Shown: piece by piece, positions 60,661 through 64,000 of the stretch
Layout of the letters: every line of letters starts with the position of its first letter
Numbering within the stretch: the stretch's first letter is position 1
Assembly: GCA_025890175.1 (NCBI GenBank)
Contig: JANPYM010000009.1
Span: 1,799,782 to 1,863,781 of the forward strand
Direction: 5' to 3'
DNA length: 64,000 nt
Source: Ciborinia camelliae
Lineage: Eukaryota; Ascomycota; Leotiomycetes; Helotiales; Sclerotiniaceae
Made by a program: the position numbers and the translations under genes
The notes under the pieces: model-generated
What the model was told of the DNA's origin: nothing
The model's database searches: none
The model's input: the letters and a program-made list of their open reading frames with translations, nothing else

Positions 60661-61611
60661 CTGTTTCTTGGGCTGGGGCTTGGACTGCGTCTTGGGCTGG
60701 GACTTGGGCTTGGGCTGGGGCTTGGGCGTTCAGAACGTAAGTGCGTAAGTGCGTATGTGCGTAAGTGCGAAAGAACGGTTACGAATATATGCGGGATTTT
60801 TTCTTTTGTTTTTGTTTTTTTTATGAGGGGAGAAGAGGAGAGGAGAGATAGACGTAGACGTACAGGGTGGCATAGTCGGCAGTTCCTGATCGGGAACGGA
60901 CGAAGGGGAGATTATATGCATATCATAGTATAACATAGCATAGCATAGCATACATAGTGTGCATCATCTAGCATCGCGACGGCGTTTTGGGGGGTGGGAG
61001 GTGGGTGGGTGGATGCATCACAATTAAAAATCGAATGGGCATCGGCATCGTGGAGTTGTGTGGTTCTTTTTCATCTTATGTTTGTTTGTTTTTTGGCTTT
61101 TTATATAGATACCTTAGTTATATATATATATATAAATAGATAAGATACCTTAGTTATATATATAGTTACTAGGTAGGTATATATATGTATGCATAAATAT
61201 ATAAATATAAATATAAATATATAAAGGGGTATTTTTTTTATTTTTTCCTTTTTTTTTCCTCGGTGCTATATTGTATTGTACTGTATCGAGGTATGTAGGT
61301 ATCTAAGTACCTGGGTGGGTGCGTGGGATCGTGTTTTTATGTATATACCTATTTATACCTATATATACCTGAATACCTAGATACCTGGATATCTGAGTAT
61401 CTGGGTAGTTAGATATGTTATGTTATATTATGTTATGTTATATCATATCATCTAGAAATGAAGGATTCAAATCTTGGGGTTCGAGGGGTTTGAGGGATTT
61501 AAAGGATTTAAGGGTGGTGGAGGGATTGGAAGGGAAGTGGAAGGGAAGTGGAAGGGTGGTGGAAGGGTGGTGGAAATTTCGTATGGGGGGAATGGGGAGA
61601 GAGGAGAGAGA

Positions 61612-61735
61612 TTGTTGGATGAGGAGGTTGTTGGATGAGGAGGTTGTTGGATGAGGAGGTTGTTGGATGAGGAGGTTGTTGGATGAGGAGGTTGTTGGAT
61701 GAGGAGGTTGTTGGATGAGGAGGTTGTTGGATGTG
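61612..61735. repeat. 16-bp minisatellite, about 7.7 copies
   Basis: The unit TTGTTGGATGAGGAGG starts at 61612, 61628, 61644, 61660, 61676, 61692, 61708 and, partially, 61724. Copies are essentially identical. The long open frames across it are artefacts of the repeat. Confidence 0.9.
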
Positions 61736-62272
61736 TGGATGTGTGTGTGGATGTGTAGATAGATAGTGAGATAGAGAGATAAATAGATAAATAGAGGTGT
61801 GTGCATGAATAGATGTTTAGTTGGGATGGTTAGGATAGTTAGGATATAAAAAGCATAGAAAGCATGGAAATTGGAAATGGAAATTTTATATACCTACCTA
61901 TCTACATACATACATATACATAGATACATATATACATCCCCAAATCTTCGCTACCTACCTACCTACCTACCTTACCTATTTACCTATTATCGAGGTCATT
62001 AATTTAATCTCATGGGAGAGAGGTGGGGAGAGGGAGAGAGAGGGGGGGGAGAGGGAGAGAGAGAAAGGGGGGTAGGTGGGTAGGTGGGTAGGTGGTAAAG
62101 TGATTAAACGGTTTTTCTGAAATCTGAAATCGGAGTTGAGTTGGGTTGGTGGTATTGTAGAGGTAGAAGGAGATGTAGAAGGAGATGTATTTTTGGTGCG
62201 AGGAATTGATTCTGTGTTTTGATGTAATATAGTAAGGTTAGAGAGAGGTCTTTCTCTTGGTTTTGCTTTTTT

Positions 62273-62282
62273 NNNNNNNNNN
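62273..62282. other. 10-N assembly gap with 17-bp overlap
   Basis: CTTGGTTTTGCTTTTTT ends at 62272 and begins again at 62283. The true sequence may have no gap here. Confidence 0.85.
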
Positions 62283-63197
62283 CTTGGTTTTGCTTTTTTC
62301 TGGGGGGGGCAAGGGAGGGGAGGGGTGGGGAGGAATGGGGAGTGGAGTGGGGAGTGAGGAGTGGTATTTTTAGGTTGAGGGTTGAGGTTAAGGGCAGGTA
62401 GGTGGGTATGGGGAATTCAAGATTCAAGAGGAGGGGTTATATATAACTATACCTAGTTACCTAGGTGGTTGTATGTGTGATTGTATGTTCGTTATCTATG
62501 GTCTTATAGGGGGGTCTTGGTAGGTTATCAAGTTTGCTGGGGATACATAATATTAGGTACCTAGGTAGGTAGGTAGGTAGTGTTAGGAGACGATGTGGAT
62601 TTCTTTTCTCAGCAGGATATAAAACACAAGAGGGATCTACAATAACCAAACTCCTTGCAGTATTTACTATCTGTGAATGGATTTGGTTCGTTAAGATTTA
62701 TGGCGGAAGGATTTCTACGGTATTCTGTTGGGACAATTGGGCATATTCATTGGACTAGATAACAGCCAGCCGGACCCCTTCATCATCATTCATCTCTCCA
62801 CATTTCTTCTTTGCTTTGATATAATGTCTTCCAGTTAAGAGGTATATCATTCTTTCTTCCGACATTGAATTATCGACAGGATTGATTCCCCAGTACCTAA
62901 ATATAAGGTTAAATACAAAGAAAGGGAAAGGGACATTCCATCCCTCGGTTGCCTACCTCTTTGCGGGGTATCAAGACATCATCCGCTAGTCCATCTCGAT
63001 TTAAACCTCACAACAAGAAGGATAAAACTTTGTACCTTCTCAGGAGGGGAGAGAATCGAAACAGATATCCTTATTGCAGATTTTTTTTATTTCCCGGACG
63101 GACAATTCAATTCCTGCAAGAATAGGAAGGAACGGTCGGTATATACAATCCGAAAAAGAGCATTTAGCTGCACTTCACTCTACTTCAAGACATCATC

Positions 63198-64000
63198 ATG
63201 AATCAAACCAATGGTCTTCCGGGAACTGATTCCGATGTCGTTAGCAATAACCTACCTGTATCATGTGGGACTGTAAGACTTCCTCCGGTCACCACACTTT
63301 CAAGATTCTCTCGCCTCCCCACGGAAATCCGATTACAGATCTGGAAACTTGTCGGGAGTCAACCACGCAACCTTGATATCTGGCAACGACGTGTTGGATG
63401 GCTCAACGAAGATAGTGTCACATGTCTTATTTTCCGTTGGGTAACCCTTACTACCGTCCCTCCCATTTTACACGTATCTCGGGAATCTCGTGCCATTGGC
63501 CTTACGTTCTATCAATTGGCCTTTGGATACGATATTCAACTACCTCATGGAATCACGTTTGCCACCGAACCGAGGATATATGTCAATTGGAATCGGGATC
63601 GGATCGTTCCCATGCAAGCGGAAAAATGGGGTTATGCAGCGTATAGCGCTTTGATATATCCAGAAGGCTCGGGCCCCAATGCGGTGAAAATGCAAACCGT
63701 GGCCATTCGTGCCGATCACCATGAGCCTGGCTCGTCGATACTTCTGAGGGATAATATGCGCCAGTTGGATGAGATATTGGTGTATTACGATCCTTTTTTA
63801 TTTTACGACCGATTCAAATCGCGGAACTTGACGATTGAATTCGAGGAGATCGTCGGGGTGGATTTATTGTCTAATGGGGAGAAGGAAATGTTGGAATCGT
63901 TACTGGAGAAGATGGAAGAAGAGGAACGGGAGAATGATGAGGAGGTTAGACGAGCGTTGCTTGAAAATAGACATGTACGTGATGAACTGAGAAATCATGT
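63198..64000 (+). CDS. 2EXR-domain protein, 3' end outside the window
   Basis: An open frame of 267 codons begins at the ATG at 63198 and runs off the window without a stop. It has TLSRFSRLPTEIRLQIWKLVG (within about 34-54) as the first ExR motif, then VSRESRAIGLTFYQLAFGYD as the second. At the position of the NPxxDxxCP motif it reads YVNWNRDRIVPM, lacking both the Pro and the Cys, so it is more distant than the other six. A Glu-rich helical stretch (LLEKMEEEERENDEEV) follows near the end of the visible part. Which tail signature it carries cannot be seen. Confidence 0.8.
   Translation, partial: MNQTNGLPGTDSDVVSNNLPVSCGTVRLPPVTTLSRFSRLPTEIRLQIWKLVGSQPRNLDIWQRRVGWLNEDSVTCLIFRWVTLTTVPPILHVSRESRAIGLTFYQLAFGYDIQLPHGITFATEPRIYVNWNRDRIVPMQAEKWGYAAYSALIYPEGSGPNAVKMQTVAIRADHHEPGSSILLRDNMRQLDEILVYYDPFLFYDRFKSRNLTIEFEEIVGVDLLSNGEKEMLESLLEKMEEEERENDEEVRRALLENRHVRDELRNH

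Larger units (their letters stand above)
60661..63197. other. Spacer with minisatellites and a third assembly gap
   Basis: No supported gene. It has CTTGGGCTGGG repeats right after the stop codon (60664-60728), TATA/ACCTAGGT stretches, a 16-bp minisatellite (61612-61735), GGGAGAGA runs (62015-62070), and a 10-N gap at 62273-62282. The 17 bases before the gap (62256-62272) are repeated right after it (62283-62299), another unmerged contig overlap. Confidence 0.6.

Noticed and set aside
61438..61806. 122-codon minus-strand frame with repeated Asn-Leu-Leu-Ile-Gln-Gln-Pro-Pro
   Set aside because: It is a translation of the 16-bp minisatellite, not a protein gene.
1..64000. CRISPR arrays, tRNA or rRNA genes
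   Set aside because: No regularly spaced repeat-spacer structure was seen, and no cloverleaf or rRNA core was recognised; a covariance-model search would be needed to exclude a tRNA.

Overview
The window looks like a piece of a filamentous ascomycete nuclear genome (Pezizomycotina, most likely Leotiomycetes/Helotiales). The grounds are short GT..AG introns of about 50-90 bp, a BET protein, a Zn2Cys6 regulator, a Utp12-domain protein, many 2EXR-domain genes, very common ACCT/AGGT microsatellites, and a long A+T-rich block whose mutations look like repeat-induced point mutation (RIP). The family calls come from reading translations and DNA directly; no database was searched, and the taxonomic placement is an inference.

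Left part (1-9.7 kb): a small secreted AroQ-fold chorismate mutase gene (3264-3743, +), then a 5'-truncated 2EXR gene (6489-7277, -) facing away from an intact 2EXR gene (8034-9011, +). Three degenerate ~199-bp tandem repeats lie between these two.

Transposon block (9.7-31.9 kb): extremely A+T-rich with no intact gene. I can resolve it as nested insertions. The outermost ends (9709 and 31886) resemble hAT-type termini and match a 151-bp non-autonomous element at 39770-39920. Inside sits a Ty3/gypsy element (11846-29711; 350-bp LTRs; target duplication CATAA), and a Ty1/copia element (16691-23076; 206-bp LTRs; target duplication ATTAT) has landed inside its pol gene. Two solo LTRs (11372-11618, 30030-30189) and one further LTR-like segment (30644-30917) complete it. 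Two 10-N gaps are each followed by a near-exact copy of the preceding ~1.7-1.8 kb, which looks like unmerged contig overlap, so the block is about 3.5 kb too long in this assembly.

Middle part (32-46 kb): four 2EXR genes, all on the minus strand. They form two subfamilies with different C-terminal signatures. A Zn2Cys6 transcription factor (42476-45926, -) follows.

Right part (48-64 kb): conserved housekeeping genes with long, microsatellite-rich spacers. These are a Bdf1-like BET protein (48294-51227, -, three exons), a divergently placed Utp12-domain ribosome-biogenesis protein (53880-55085, +), a membrane-anchored GDSL/SGNH-like protein (59164-60660, +, two exons), and the start of a seventh 2EXR gene running off the window (63198 onward, +). 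The most distinctive feature is a local family of seven 2EXR genes of unknown function around a RIP-degraded transposon nest.
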